NCBI GenBank assembly: GCA_000336895.1
Contig: AOLX01000022.1
Location: 124,001 to 188,000 of the forward strand
Origin: Haloarcula argentinensis DSM 12282
Lineage (GTDB): Archaea; Halobacteriota; Halobacteria; Halobacteriales; Haloarculaceae
Direction: 5' to 3'
Length of the DNA: 64,000 nucleotides
Position 1 is the stretch's first letter. The number at the start of each line of letters is the position of its first letter. Position numbers and translations under genes: made by a program. This document shows positions 1 through 7,484 of the stretch, one piece after another. Under the pieces are notes generated by a model. That model was given only the letters and a program-made list of their open reading frames with translations. It ran no database searches and had not been told where the DNA came from.

Positions 1-335
1 GACGACGCCGTGACGACGTTGTCGCCGACATCCGCGAGCAGGAAGGTTGCGAGGTTCAGCGACGCCATCCCGGAGGCCGTGGCGACCGCGCCGACGCCGC
101 CCTCCAGCGCCGCCAGCCGCTCCTGTAGCATGCCGACGGTGGGGTTCATCAGCCGCGAATAGATGTGGCCCGGCTTTTCCAGTGCGAACTGCTTGGCCGC
201 GTCTTCGGCATCCTCGAAGACGTACGAGGTGGTCTGGTACAGCGGCGGCGCGCGAGAGCGAGCCTCAGCGTCCGGCTCTTCCTGCCCGACGTGCAGCGCG
301 TCGGTTTCGAATCCGTGGTCTTGGTCGTCACTCAT
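1..335 (-). CDS. O-acetylhomoserine sulfhydrylase-like PLP enzyme, N-terminal part (runs off window)
   Basis: This is the N-terminal 111 residues of a trans-sulfuration family PLP enzyme. The family makes homocysteine from O-acetylhomoserine and sulfide, or acts as a cystathionine synthase or lyase. Seen: an acidic start, then HVGQEEPD, PPLYQTTSYVF and YSRLMNPTVGMLQERLAALEGG, all hallmarks of the Cys/Met metabolism family before the PLP-lysine region, which lies outside the window. The ATG at 335 is followed by a very acidic haloarchaeal N terminus. A TATA-like AATTAAG about 30 bases upstream supports a near-leaderless start. The exact substrate cannot be settled from the fragment; MetY is the likeliest. 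Confidence 0.85.
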   Translation of the reverse strand, partial: MSDDQDHGFETDALHVGQEEPDAEARSRAPPLYQTTSYVFEDAEDAAKQFALEKPGHIYSRLMNPTVGMLQERLAALEGGVGAVATASGMASLNLATFLLADVGDNVVTAS

Positions 336-357
336 ACTCTCTCCTTTTACCGGACGG

Positions 358-370
358 GTCTTAATTGCGC
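358..370 (-). promoter_or_regulatory. TATA-like element of the sulfhydrylase gene; note on 336-620
   Basis: On the minus strand the sequence reads CGCAATTAAGACC, centred about 30 bases before the ATG at 335, the normal spacing of a haloarchaeal core promoter for a leaderless transcript. The rest of 371-620 shows no convincing gene or repeat; frames there lack recognisable protein features. Confidence 0.4.
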
Positions 371-620
371 CTCAATCGGTGAGGCCCGCCACTGCTACGA
401 GATACCGGTGATTCTTCGCGCCGTTTCCACAGGATTCGTGGCTGGACGGCCGACGGAGTCGCCGTCGCGCCGCGAGAGAACACACAAACGAGTCTTCCGG
501 CCGGGAGCGAGTGGTGCGACGACTGTCGCACCCGAAGCGACCCGGGGAAGGGCAGGCCTGCGTCAGTCACAGAGAGGCACAATTGGCAAGCATACCGGTC
601 GCCGCAGGCGACCGGTTTCA

Positions 621-722
621 CGCGAATCGCCGTGGGCGATTCGCGCCTTTTTCGCCCACGTTTTTGTACGGGGGTCGAGCGCTCGGCACTGGCGAGCGCG
701 AGGCCCCCGTGGAAAAAGGTGG
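621..722. repeat. Structured terminator-like intergenic repeat, copy A (after polB)
   Basis: The layout is a perfect 11-bp hairpin (621-631 with 635-645), a T-tract at 648-652, CCCACG, a second T-tract at 661-665, a second hairpin with ACGGGGG/CCCCCGT (668-674/704-710) and GCGCTCG/CGAGCGC (79-85/93-99 of the 600s), then GTGGAAAAAGGTGG. On the minus strand the polB stop is followed at once by CCACCTTTTTCCACG, a terminator-like U-tract. Two related copies follow argF and the SDR gene near 36 kb. Stem sequences differ between copies while pairing is kept. Confidence 0.7.
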
Positions 723-723
723 T

Positions 724-2301
724 TTAGCTGAACTTCCGGACCGTCATATCCAGCGTATCCAGATCCAGAATCGGCGCGAAGCCAGCGTCAGGGTCGATAT
801 TGACGCTCTTCTGGAACTCGGTCTGAGCCTGCCAGCAGCCGGAGTTCAGCGCAACCACGTTGTGGTACTCGCCCCAGCCGAGCTTGTGGACGTGGCCGGT
901 GTGGAACACGTCGGGGACCTCCTCCATCACCAGATAGTCGCGGTCCTCGGGAGCGAGTCGGGTGTGGCCCCCGTACTGCGGCGCGACGTGGCGCTTCTTC
1001 AGGAGCTGGTACATCGCCTTGTGTGGCTCCTCGTAGCTGGCTTCCTCGTCCGGGAGTTCGGCGATAACTTCGTCGAGCGAGACGCCGTGGTACATCAGCA
1101 CCGTGACGCCTTCGACAGTGACCAGCGAGGGATTGGAGTGGACCTGCGCGTCGTGGGCACTCATGATGTCCCGGAGCTCCTCGTCGAAGCCCGGCTGTGG
1201 TTCGGCCAGCCGAACGGCGTCGTGGTTGCCCGGGATCATCCGGATCTCCATGTCGCCCGGGACTTCCTTGAGGTACTCCGAGAACGCGCGGTACTGGTCG
1301 TAGATGTCGATGATGTCCAGCTCCTCGTCCTGCTCGGGATAGATGCCGACGCCCTCGACCATATCGCCGGCGATAAGCAGGTACTCGACAGTTTCGGCTT
1401 CGGCGGTGTGGAGCCAGTCGGTAAAGCGATGCCAGGCGTCCTCCATGAACTCCTGGCTCCCGACGTGGACATCTGAGATGAGCGCCGCCTGAACGTGACG
1501 GTCAGCGGTCGAAGGGCTGTGCGTTCGGGGCACGTCCGGGAAGTACAGCGAGTCCACGAACAGGATGCCGGCGTCGTCGGCTAGCGTCCCCTCGACGGCG
1601 ATGACCTCGTCCATGAGCAACTGCTGGACGAGATCGGCGATGGGGCGGTCTTTCATTACCAGACAGGGGAAGGTTCCGTTCGTGTCCTCCAGTTCGACGA
1701 GCCAGTGCCCGCTGGCAGTCGAACGGATGTCCGAGACCATCCCGATCAGCGCCGCGTCGCTGCCGCCACCCATGTTCTCGATAGCGTCGGTCGGTCGGTG
1801 GTTCACTCTGCCGCGCAGTTTGCTCGCCAGTTTCTCGTAGCGGTCCCGGAACACCGAGACGAAGTCCGAGTACTCCCCAGTCCCAGTTGACTGGCCGGTC
1901 ATGTCGTTCGCGACCTCGATTGCCCGGAGGGATGTGTCCACGTCTCGTGACCCCCCCGTTTCAGGTGGAGCGGGCGTACCCGGTTCGGTCGACGTGGGTG
2001 CGTCTGTTCCAGTTGAAACGGAGGGGTGTGGCTGCGTCGGAGCGCCGGGCGTTTCGGTTTCTGAGTTCGGTTTAGTATCCGGCTCGCTTTTGGCACTTTC
2101 TGTCGCTTTAACGACAGACTCGACGTGGTCGGTCGTCAGCTTCAGCGCTTCGTCGGGGAGCGTTTCGAGTGCGCGTTCCAGTGTCGCCGATGGATCTCGA
2201 GTGTCGGCGATGCGGGTCACTGCCTCCCGTTCCGCGTTGTAGCCGCGGCTCGCGAGTTCGCTGACGATGCGTGCCGGCGTCTCCAGAGGCACGTTCCACA
2301 C
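724..2301 (-). CDS. polB: DNA polymerase D small subunit (DP1), 3'-5' exonuclease
   Basis: This is the small subunit of archaeal family D polymerase, the proofreading partner of the DP2 subunit encoded at 18780-22967. The 525 residues comprise an N-terminal helical part, an acidic Pro/Thr-rich linker (about 65-125), an OB-like region (VSDIRSTASGHWLVELEDT) and a C-terminal calcineurin-like phosphoesterase domain. Metal ligands are visible: SDVHVGS, AGDMVEG, GNHD, YHG and TGHVHKLG. The GTG at 2301 gives MWNVPLETP; a second GTG at 2292 (MPLETP) is equally plausible. The linker-coding DNA contains two inverted ORB-like sequences. The gene is divergent from the signal peptidases, and orc1 lies 1.6 kb away. 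Confidence 0.95.
   Translation of the reverse strand: MWNVPLETPARIVSELASRGYNAEREAVTRIADTRDPSATLERALETLPDEALKLTTDHVESVVKATESAKSEPDTKPNSETETPGAPTQPHPSVSTGTDAPTSTEPGTPAPPETGGSRDVDTSLRAIEVANDMTGQSTGTGEYSDFVSVFRDRYEKLASKLRGRVNHRPTDAIENMGGGSDAALIGMVSDIRSTASGHWLVELEDTNGTFPCLVMKDRPIADLVQQLLMDEVIAVEGTLADDAGILFVDSLYFPDVPRTHSPSTADRHVQAALISDVHVGSQEFMEDAWHRFTDWLHTAEAETVEYLLIAGDMVEGVGIYPEQDEELDIIDIYDQYRAFSEYLKEVPGDMEIRMIPGNHDAVRLAEPQPGFDEELRDIMSAHDAQVHSNPSLVTVEGVTVLMYHGVSLDEVIAELPDEEASYEEPHKAMYQLLKKRHVAPQYGGHTRLAPEDRDYLVMEEVPDVFHTGHVHKLGWGEYHNVVALNSGCWQAQTEFQKSVNIDPDAGFAPILDLDTLDMTVRKFS
1951..1971 (-). repeat. ORB-like sequence inside polB
   Basis: The minus strand reads GCTCCACCTGAAACGGGGGG, matching the TTCCACCTGAAAC core plus G-string of the origin ORBs at 5921-5950 and 6199-6226. 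It lies in linker-coding DNA and is inverted relative to the site at 2006-2030. Confidence 0.55.
2006..2030 (+). repeat. ORB-like sequence inside polB, inverted partner
   Basis: The plus strand reads GTTCCAGTTGAAACGGAGGG followed by GTGTG, an ORB core with a G-string, 34 bases from the oppositely oriented site at 1951-1971. The two sites encode unrelated linker peptides, so the likeness is at DNA level. Confidence 0.55.
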
Positions 2302-2380
2302 TCCGTGTCTAAGGGCAAAAGGATAGCGGACCGACGGCCGTCACAAGATTGATACGCCACTATGGGCAATCCGAGATAGA

Positions 2381-3091
2381 ATGGGCCGGGACGAATCGTC
2401 ACGTAGCACGCCACCAGACGAGACAGAGGAGTCTGTGGACGCCAGCCCGACGTTTCGTCTCAGCCTGTACGTCCGTGACATCGGTACGAGTGTCGGGGCG
2501 GTCATGCTCGTCGGCGCGCTCCTGTTTGCCGTCAGCGGGGTGTGGCCTCCGCTTGTCGCTATCGAAAGCGGGAGCATGGAGCCACACATCGACACCGGTG
2601 ATATGGTGTTTGTCATGGACGCAGAGCGCTTCTCCGAACAGGAGGGCCGTCACGGCGTTGTAACGGCAGCGGAGGGGTCAAAGACCGGATATCGGACCTT
2701 TCAGCAGTACGGAGACGTCATCGTCTTCGCACCCAACGGTAACGAGGAGCGAACGCCGATCATCCACCGCTCAATGCTGTGGGTCGATGCTGGCGAGAAC
2801 TGGTACGACCGGGCAAACCAGACATACATCGGGAACGCGGACAGTTGCGACGAACTTCGGAACTGTCCAGCTCCCCACTCCGGATTCATCACGAAAGGTG
2901 ACAACAAAGTGACTAACACTAAATACGATCAGGTCACCGGAGCGAGTACCGTTGTCCGGCCGGAGTGGGTCATCGGAACCGGGACCTTCCGAATCCCACG
3001 TCTCGGGTACGTTCGGGTCCAGCCGTCCCAACTATGGCACACCTCAGTGTCGATACCGATGGGAGAAGCTTCAGTACCGGCAGCGAGCTGA
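2381..3091 (+). CDS. Signal peptidase I, archaeal/ER type (S26B), copy 1
   Basis: This is a membrane-bound endopeptidase that removes Sec signal peptides on the outer face of the membrane. The 236 residues have one N-terminal membrane segment (about 37-58), then the SGSMEP motif with the catalytic serine at 65, IIHRSM with His129, and TKGDN with Asp174; the Ser/His arrangement is that of the S26B family. The C terminus is hydrophilic, without a second clear membrane span. The ATG at 2381 was chosen because it precedes the acidic tail and TM; the polB start lies 79 bases away on the other strand. A close paralogue of the same length follows in tandem. Confidence 0.92.
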   Translation: MGRDESSRSTPPDETEESVDASPTFRLSLYVRDIGTSVGAVMLVGALLFAVSGVWPPLVAIESGSMEPHIDTGDMVFVMDAERFSEQEGRHGVVTAAEGSKTGYRTFQQYGDVIVFAPNGNEERTPIIHRSMLWVDAGENWYDRANQTYIGNADSCDELRNCPAPHSGFITKGDNKVTNTKYDQVTGASTVVRPEWVIGTGTFRIPRLGYVRVQPSQLWHTSVSIPMGEASVPAAS

Positions 3092-3162
3092 GCAAACCGG
3101 ACGGGAGCGTTCGGTCCAACAACAGAAAGTTGATTGGCCGCCTCCGAGTATTCGTGGTACGA

Positions 3163-3873
3163 ATGGCCGGGTCAGACCGTCGGTCGTCGGATGGAGACGA
3201 AACCGAGGGACCGGGAGGGATGATGTACGTGGCCGATATCGTCAGTAGCGCCGGCTCAGTCCTGCTTGTCGGGGTGTTGCTGTTCGCTGTCAGCGGTGTG
3301 TGGCCCCCGCTCGTCGCTATCGAAAGCCCGAGCATGGACCCCCATATTAAGGAAGGCGACCTCGTGTTCGTGATGGAAGAGAAGCGGTTCTCCGGCCCAG
3401 GCGATCACGGGGGTGTCGTTACCGCCGCGAATGACGAGAGCTATCGGACGTTCCAGCAACCGGGCGACGTTATCGTGTACGAGCCTGACGGTAACAGCCG
3501 ACAAACGCCGATCATTCACCGAGCGATGCTGTGGGTCGATGCCGGGGAGAACTGGTACGACCGGGCGAACAAGGACTACATCGGCAGTGCCGACAGCTGT
3601 GACGAGCTCAGCTCCTGTCCGGCCGACCACGCCGGCTTCGTCACCAAAGGCGACAACAACGGCCGGTATGACCAGGTCGGCTCCAACCCCATCAGCGAAC
3701 CGGTCAAACCCGGCTGGGTCGTCGGGACCGCAGAGATACGGGTCCCGTTGCTGGGCCAGGTTCGACTCCAGTGGAACAAGGCCGGAGCAACTGATGTGGT
3801 AACGGACGAGGCGGGCCCGACGGTGACGAACGAAACAGGACCCACAGCGGCGAACGGAACCGCAGCCGAATAG
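3163..3873 (+). CDS. Signal peptidase I, archaeal/ER type (S26B), copy 2
   Basis: This tandem paralogue of the preceding gene is also 236 residues. Long stretches are shared, including LLFAVSGVWPPLVAIES, IIHRxMLWVDAGENWYDRAN and SADSCDEL. The membrane segment is at about 28-49. Catalytic residues are intact: SPSM (Ser57), IIHR (His119) and TKGDN (Asp164). The C-terminal tail is rich in Thr and Glu and unlike copy 1. The open frame extends upstream to 2965 and overlaps copy 1, but the ATG at 3163 gives a protein aligned to copy 1. Different N- and C-tails suggest a duplication followed by divergence, possibly with different substrate sets. Confidence 0.92.
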   Translation: MAGSDRRSSDGDETEGPGGMMYVADIVSSAGSVLLVGVLLFAVSGVWPPLVAIESPSMDPHIKEGDLVFVMEEKRFSGPGDHGGVVTAANDESYRTFQQPGDVIVYEPDGNSRQTPIIHRAMLWVDAGENWYDRANKDYIGSADSCDELSSCPADHAGFVTKGDNNGRYDQVGSNPISEPVKPGWVVGTAEIRVPLLGQVRLQWNKAGATDVVTDEAGPTVTNETGPTAANGTAAE

Positions 3874-3894
3874 CTCGTCTCTCTCGAATGGGAT

Positions 3895-3908
3895 CGTTTC
3901 ACCTGGAA
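3895..3908 (-). repeat. Weak ORB-like core between signal peptidase 2 and orc1
   Basis: The minus strand reads GTTCCAGGTGAAAC, one or two bases from the ORB core, but no G-string follows. It is reported because it sits between the convergent ends of sec11 copy 2 and orc1, within the cluster of such sites. Confidence 0.3.
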
Positions 3909-3944
3909 CGGCGGAGACCGTCGAATGCTAATACAATCGGCAGC

Positions 3945-5519
3945 TCAGTTGTCGAACCGGGCCTGAACGAACGGCTGGACGTCGTCGATGTCGCCGAGTC
4001 GCGAATCAGACAGAAGCACTGCCTCCGTCTCTTCTGTTGGAACGGACAGCGAGATTTCTTTCGTCCGGCCGTAGCGGCCCTTCGAGACGACGACAGCGTT
4101 GACGATGCCGAGCATATCTAGTTCCGAGATGAGATCAGTGACGCGGCGCTGGGTCAGGATATCGGCGTCGATCTCCTCACAGAGGTTCTTGTAGATGTTG
4201 AACACCTCGCCGGTGTTGATGTTGTGGACGCCGTTCTTTTCCAAGAGAATGATCGCAAAGAGGACAATTTTCGACTGCGTGGGCAGTGTCCGAACGACTT
4301 CCACAACACGGTCGAGTTCGATCTTCTCCTGAGCCTGCCGAACGTGGTCTTCGAGGACGTTGTCCGTCTGGTCACGCTCGGCGAGTTCGCCAGCAGTCCG
4401 GAGGAGGTCGAGCGCCCGACGTGCGTCCCCATGTTCCTGTGCGGCAAAGGCCGCACACAGCGGGATGACGTCCTCAGTGAGCGCGTCGCCTTTGAACGCC
4501 ACGTCCGAGCGTGCCTGCAGGATGTCCCGGAGCTGGTTCGCGTCGTAGGGGGGGAAGACGATCTCCTCCTCGCCGAGACTTGATTTGACCCGGGGGTCGA
4601 GGAAATCGGTGAACTTCAGATCGTTCGAGATACCCATAATCGAGACCCGGGAGTTCTCCAGTTCGGAGTTCATCCGGGAGAGGTTGTACAGGGTATCGTC
4701 GCCGCTTTTTTCGACGAGCTTGTCGATCTCGTCGAGCATGATGACGACCACGCGCTCGTGGTAGTCGACAGCATCGAAAAAAGAACTATAAACCCGATCT
4801 GTTGGCCACCCCGTCATCGGAACTTCCTCGAACTCCGACTTATCCGCTTCCAGCGACTCGATTTCAGTTTCGACAGCATCGAGAGAGTCGAACGCCGTCT
4901 CTTCGAGTGCAGCCGTGTTCTCGCGTGCGCGTGACCGGATGTCTTCGAGTTCGGCAATGCGGTCGTCGATGAGCTGGGCGTTCTTGTCGATGAACTTGTT
5001 CGCGAGCTGGGCTAGCACGCGGTACTGGGTGTCGGTCACCTCGCAGTTGATGTACTCGACCTCACAGGGGACCTCGTACTTCTGTGAAGTCGTTTCGAGT
5101 TCCTCGCTGACGAACTTCGCGGACGCGGTTTTCCCCGTTCCCGTCTTGCCGTAAATGAGGATGTTCGACGGCGTATCACCGCGCAAGGCAGTGACGAGAA
5201 TCGTCGCCATGTTGTTGATCTGCTCCTCGCGGTGGGGAAGTTTGTGCGGCGTGTACGAGGGGCGAAGGACCTCCTTGTTCTCGAAAATGGGTTCTCCTTC
5301 GAGAAGGTCATCGAACAGGCCACGGGACGCCTCGTCGGAGGGGTCGTCAGACCCAGCATCAAGATTGTCAAGAATAACATCATCGAGATCTGACGGCCCG
5401 GTCGATGTCCCAGGGTCCGTTTCGGCGTCGAGTTGTCCGTCGGACCCGTCAGCATCGTTCGACGTCTCTGTTGTCGACGGATCGGATGCCGGGGCCGGAT
5501 TGTTGCTTTCGTCAGTCAT
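3945..5519 (-). CDS. orc1: Orc1/Cdc6 replication initiator
   Basis: This AAA+ initiator binds ORBs and loads the replicative helicase. The 524 residues comprise an acidic, disordered N-terminal extension (about 1-80), the AAA+ domain with Walker A GKTGTGKT (124-131) and Walker B VVIMLDEIDKL, a sensor-like SIMGISND segment, and a C-terminal winged-helix region (about 400-490). The gene is transcribed away from the non-coding region 5520-6454, the usual layout of an orc1-linked origin. An ORB at 5535-5556 lies just 16 bases upstream of the ATG, overlapping the likely promoter, which suggests autoregulation. Nothing is missing from the key motifs. Confidence 0.96.
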   Translation of the reverse strand: MTDESNNPAPASDPSTTETSNDADGSDGQLDAETDPGTSTGPSDLDDVILDNLDAGSDDPSDEASRGLFDDLLEGEPIFENKEVLRPSYTPHKLPHREEQINNMATILVTALRGDTPSNILIYGKTGTGKTASAKFVSEELETTSQKYEVPCEVEYINCEVTDTQYRVLAQLANKFIDKNAQLIDDRIAELEDIRSRARENTAALEETAFDSLDAVETEIESLEADKSEFEEVPMTGWPTDRVYSSFFDAVDYHERVVVIMLDEIDKLVEKSGDDTLYNLSRMNSELENSRVSIMGISNDLKFTDFLDPRVKSSLGEEEIVFPPYDANQLRDILQARSDVAFKGDALTEDVIPLCAAFAAQEHGDARRALDLLRTAGELAERDQTDNVLEDHVRQAQEKIELDRVVEVVRTLPTQSKIVLFAIILLEKNGVHNINTGEVFNIYKNLCEEIDADILTQRRVTDLISELDMLGIVNAVVVSKGRYGRTKEISLSVPTEETEAVLLSDSRLGDIDDVQPFVQARFDN

Positions 5520-5534
5520 AGTCGATCAAGAGGG

Positions 5535-5556
5535 TCCCCTTCGTTTCGTGTGGAGC
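5535..5556 (-). repeat. ORB 1, at the orc1 promoter
   Basis: The minus strand reads GCTCCACACGAAACGAAGGG, sharing GAAACGAAGGGG with the other two origin ORBs. It ends about 16 bases upstream of the orc1 start codon, where bound Orc1 would block the promoter. Confidence 0.75.
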
Positions 5557-5667
5557 GAGTTGGAGACACCGGAACAGAGGGAGCGAGGAGTGCGTCAGTA
5601 CCGTTGTTAGTGAGCATCAGCGCTCTCCGGTGCGTCCAGTTGAACCACATGAACCGTACCGTGATTC

Positions 5668-5735
5668 GATATTAAATATTTCGGTACACTACCCATGAAA
5701 CATATATGTTTATAATTTTATAATTCTGCCGCATG
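5668..5735. other. AT-rich tract in the origin
   Basis: This is a markedly AT-rich stretch (GATATTAAATATTTCGG, then CATATATG and TATAATTTTATAATT) in otherwise GC-rich DNA. It could be an unwinding element or hold the orc1-distal promoter. No ORB flanks it on the orc1-distal side within 150 bases. Confidence 0.45.
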
Positions 5736-5920
5736 AGTACTGTTGTCCTAAAGAGGACTATAGCTTCAGTCTCACTGGGGCCGGACGGACATGGAACGGC
5801 AGGACAGTGAGGGGGGGCGGAAGGAAGCCATGGAGTGATTCCGAGTGCTGGTACGCTATGTGAACATGAGTGATACCACGGAAGAACGGACTCGCAAGAC
5901 AAAGCGACCGTAACGGGCCA

Positions 5921-5950
5921 ACCCCCCCACCCCTTCGTTTCCGGTGGAAC
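5921..5950 (-). repeat. ORB 2
   Basis: The minus strand reads GTTCCACCGGAAACGAAGGG followed by a long G-rich string (GTGGGGGGG). It is the inverted partner of ORB 3, with AT-rich DNA between them. Confidence 0.85.
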
Positions 5951-6009
5951 GGGAAACAGGCCCGGGGGGAGGGGGTGAGGGGACCGAGAATGTTCTCTAG
6001 CGAAGAGAA

Positions 6010-6110
6010 AGATTTAATATACTATCTCATAAACCAAACCCGTACTACGTCAAACAAATGTCTAACAGGGGTTAGTGTACAGTTTTCTAGTGTATAGACC
6101 GTTCTAACTA
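6010..6110. other. Candidate duplex unwinding element
   Basis: This AT-rich DNA (GATTTAATATACTATCTCAT and beyond, to about TTCTAGTGTATAGACCGTTC) sits between the inverted ORBs 2 and 3. That is the position of the unwinding element in characterised haloarchaeal origins. Confidence 0.6.
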
Positions 6111-6198
6111 GTAGTATCACGAGTCGCGCCGATCTGAATAGTTGGTCCGCTCCCGATTTGACCGGTAATTCTCCAACCCCTCCCCAGGGGTGTGCGTC

Positions 6199-6226
6199 GT
6201 TCCACCTGAAACGAAGGGGTGGGGGG
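6199..6226 (+). repeat. ORB 3
   Basis: The plus strand reads GTTCCACCTGAAACGAAGGG followed by GTGGGGGG, a near-identical inverted copy of ORB 2 about 250 bases away. Confidence 0.85.
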
Positions 6227-6454
6227 CTAGGATGGTACACCCCAATCCGAATCGTCTGGTTTCGGATGATCAGACTCCACCCGAACAACTCCCCCCAACC
6301 GTACCGGACCCGTAGCAACGCCTGCACGCTGATCTATGCTATGCTTCACCATGTCAGAAAAAAGACTAATGTCTGACGTAGGCTTAAGTGAATTCGCCTA
6401 TCTTTTACGGTCAGAGCCGCCATACCGGACGACTCCGGGCGGCGGGAGGATAGG

Positions 6455-7096
6455 ATGGGATTGTTAACAAACCTCAAAGATAGTATCTCACGCGCGGCAT
6501 CGACGCTGTTCTCCGAAGAGGATCCAAAGCGAATCGGCATCTACGGCCCGCCGAACGCCGGCAAGACGACGCTGGCAAATCGCATCGCACGGGACTGGAC
6601 TGGCGACGCTGTCGGTCCGGAGAGTCACGTTCCACACGAGACTCGTCGTGCGCGCCGAAAGGAGAACGTCGAAATCGAACGCGACGGGAAGAAAGTGACA
6701 ATCGACATCGTCGACACCCCGGGCGTGACGACGAAGGTCGACTACACCGAATTCCTTGAACATGACATGGAGAAAGACGACGCCGTCCGTCGCTCCCGCG
6801 AAGCGACCGAGGGTGTCGCCGAAGCGATGCACTGGCTCCGCGAGGACGTCGACGGCGTTATCTACGTCCTTGACTCCGCGACTGATCCGTTCACGCAGGT
6901 CAACACCATGCTCATCGGGATCATCGAGAGTCAGGACCTTCCTGTGTTGATCCTCGCAAACAAGATCGATCTGGAGGAATCCTCCGTCCAGCGCATCCGA
7001 AACGCCTACCCCCAGCACGAGACGATTCCGCTGTCGGCGCTCGAGGGCGACAACATGGACGAAGTCTACGACAAAATCGCGGAGTACTTCGGGTGA
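6455..7096 (+). CDS. oapA: Era-like GTPase, origin-associated protein A
   Basis: This small GTPase of the Era/Obg-like class is the first gene of the conserved origin-adjacent operon of haloarchaea. The 213 residues include P-loop GPPNAGKT (31-38), G3 DTPG (about 90), G4 NKID and a final SAL G5-like motif. A Shine-Dalgarno GGGAGGA lies about 8 bases before the ATG at 6455. oapB starts 4 bases after the stop. The cellular role is not firmly known; the family has been linked both to origins and, under the name Arv, to surface appendage regulation. The name rests on memory of the haloarchaeal operon order. Confidence 0.85.
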   Translation: MGLLTNLKDSISRAASTLFSEEDPKRIGIYGPPNAGKTTLANRIARDWTGDAVGPESHVPHETRRARRKENVEIERDGKKVTIDIVDTPGVTTKVDYTEFLEHDMEKDDAVRRSREATEGVAEAMHWLREDVDGVIYVLDSATDPFTQVNTMLIGIIESQDLPVLILANKIDLEESSVQRIRNAYPQHETIPLSALEGDNMDEVYDKIAEYFG

Positions 7097-7100
7097 TATA

Positions 7101-7484
7101 ATGGCAGAAGTCAAAGACCCAGACGACGGCGTCCAGATCGACCTCATCAGTGGCGAACGCATGGCCGGACTGGCCTCGATGGAGAAGATACGGATGATTC
7201 TTGACGGGGTTCGTGACGGCAACATCGTCATCCTCGAAGAGGGACTCTCACCCGACGAGGAGTCCCGCCTGATCGAAGTGACGATGACGGAGATCAGCCC
7301 CGACGAGTTCAACGGCATCGAAATCGAGACCTACCCCAAGTCCGAGGCTGCCGACGCTAGCATCCTCGACCGGCTGATGGGCAAACAGTCGACCCAGAAG
7401 CTGACAGTCATCGGGCCGGCGAACCAGATAGAGACGCTCCACAAGGACGAAACGCTCATCAGCGCCCTCGTCTCCCGGAAATAA
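7101..7484 (+). CDS. oapB: DUF2073 protein, OapB/ArvB family
   Basis: This is the 127-residue second gene of the oap operon. It contains VQIDLISGERMAGLASMEKIRMILDGVRDGNIVILEEGLSPDEE and a C-terminal beta-rich part ending ALVSRK. No catalytic motif or membrane segment is visible. It starts 4 bases after oapA and its stop overlaps the start of oapC (TAATG), so the three are translationally linked. The family is conserved in euryarchaea next to the GTPase, and a role as its partner is inferred from that context only. Confidence 0.82.
   Translation: MAEVKDPDDGVQIDLISGERMAGLASMEKIRMILDGVRDGNIVILEEGLSPDEESRLIEVTMTEISPDEFNGIEIETYPKSEAADASILDRLMGKQSTQKLTVIGPANQIETLHKDETLISALVSRK

Larger units (their letters stand above)
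5520..6454. other. Replication origin (orc1-linked oriC)
   Basis: This 935-base non-coding region lies between divergent orc1 and oapA. It contains three ORBs. Two of them (5921-5950 on minus, 6199-6226 on plus) are inverted and flank AT-rich DNA at about 6010-6110, a good candidate unwinding element. A second AT-rich tract (about 5665-5735, AATATT, TATATG, TATAATTTTATAATT) lies nearer orc1. G-runs follow each ORB core, the G-string typical of haloarchaeal origins. A small inverted repeat GTCAGA/TCTGAC (6353-6358/6371-6376) lies nearer oapA. Short open frames here show no protein-like features. Origin function is inferred from layout and known haloarchaeal oriC1 architecture. Confidence 0.88.
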
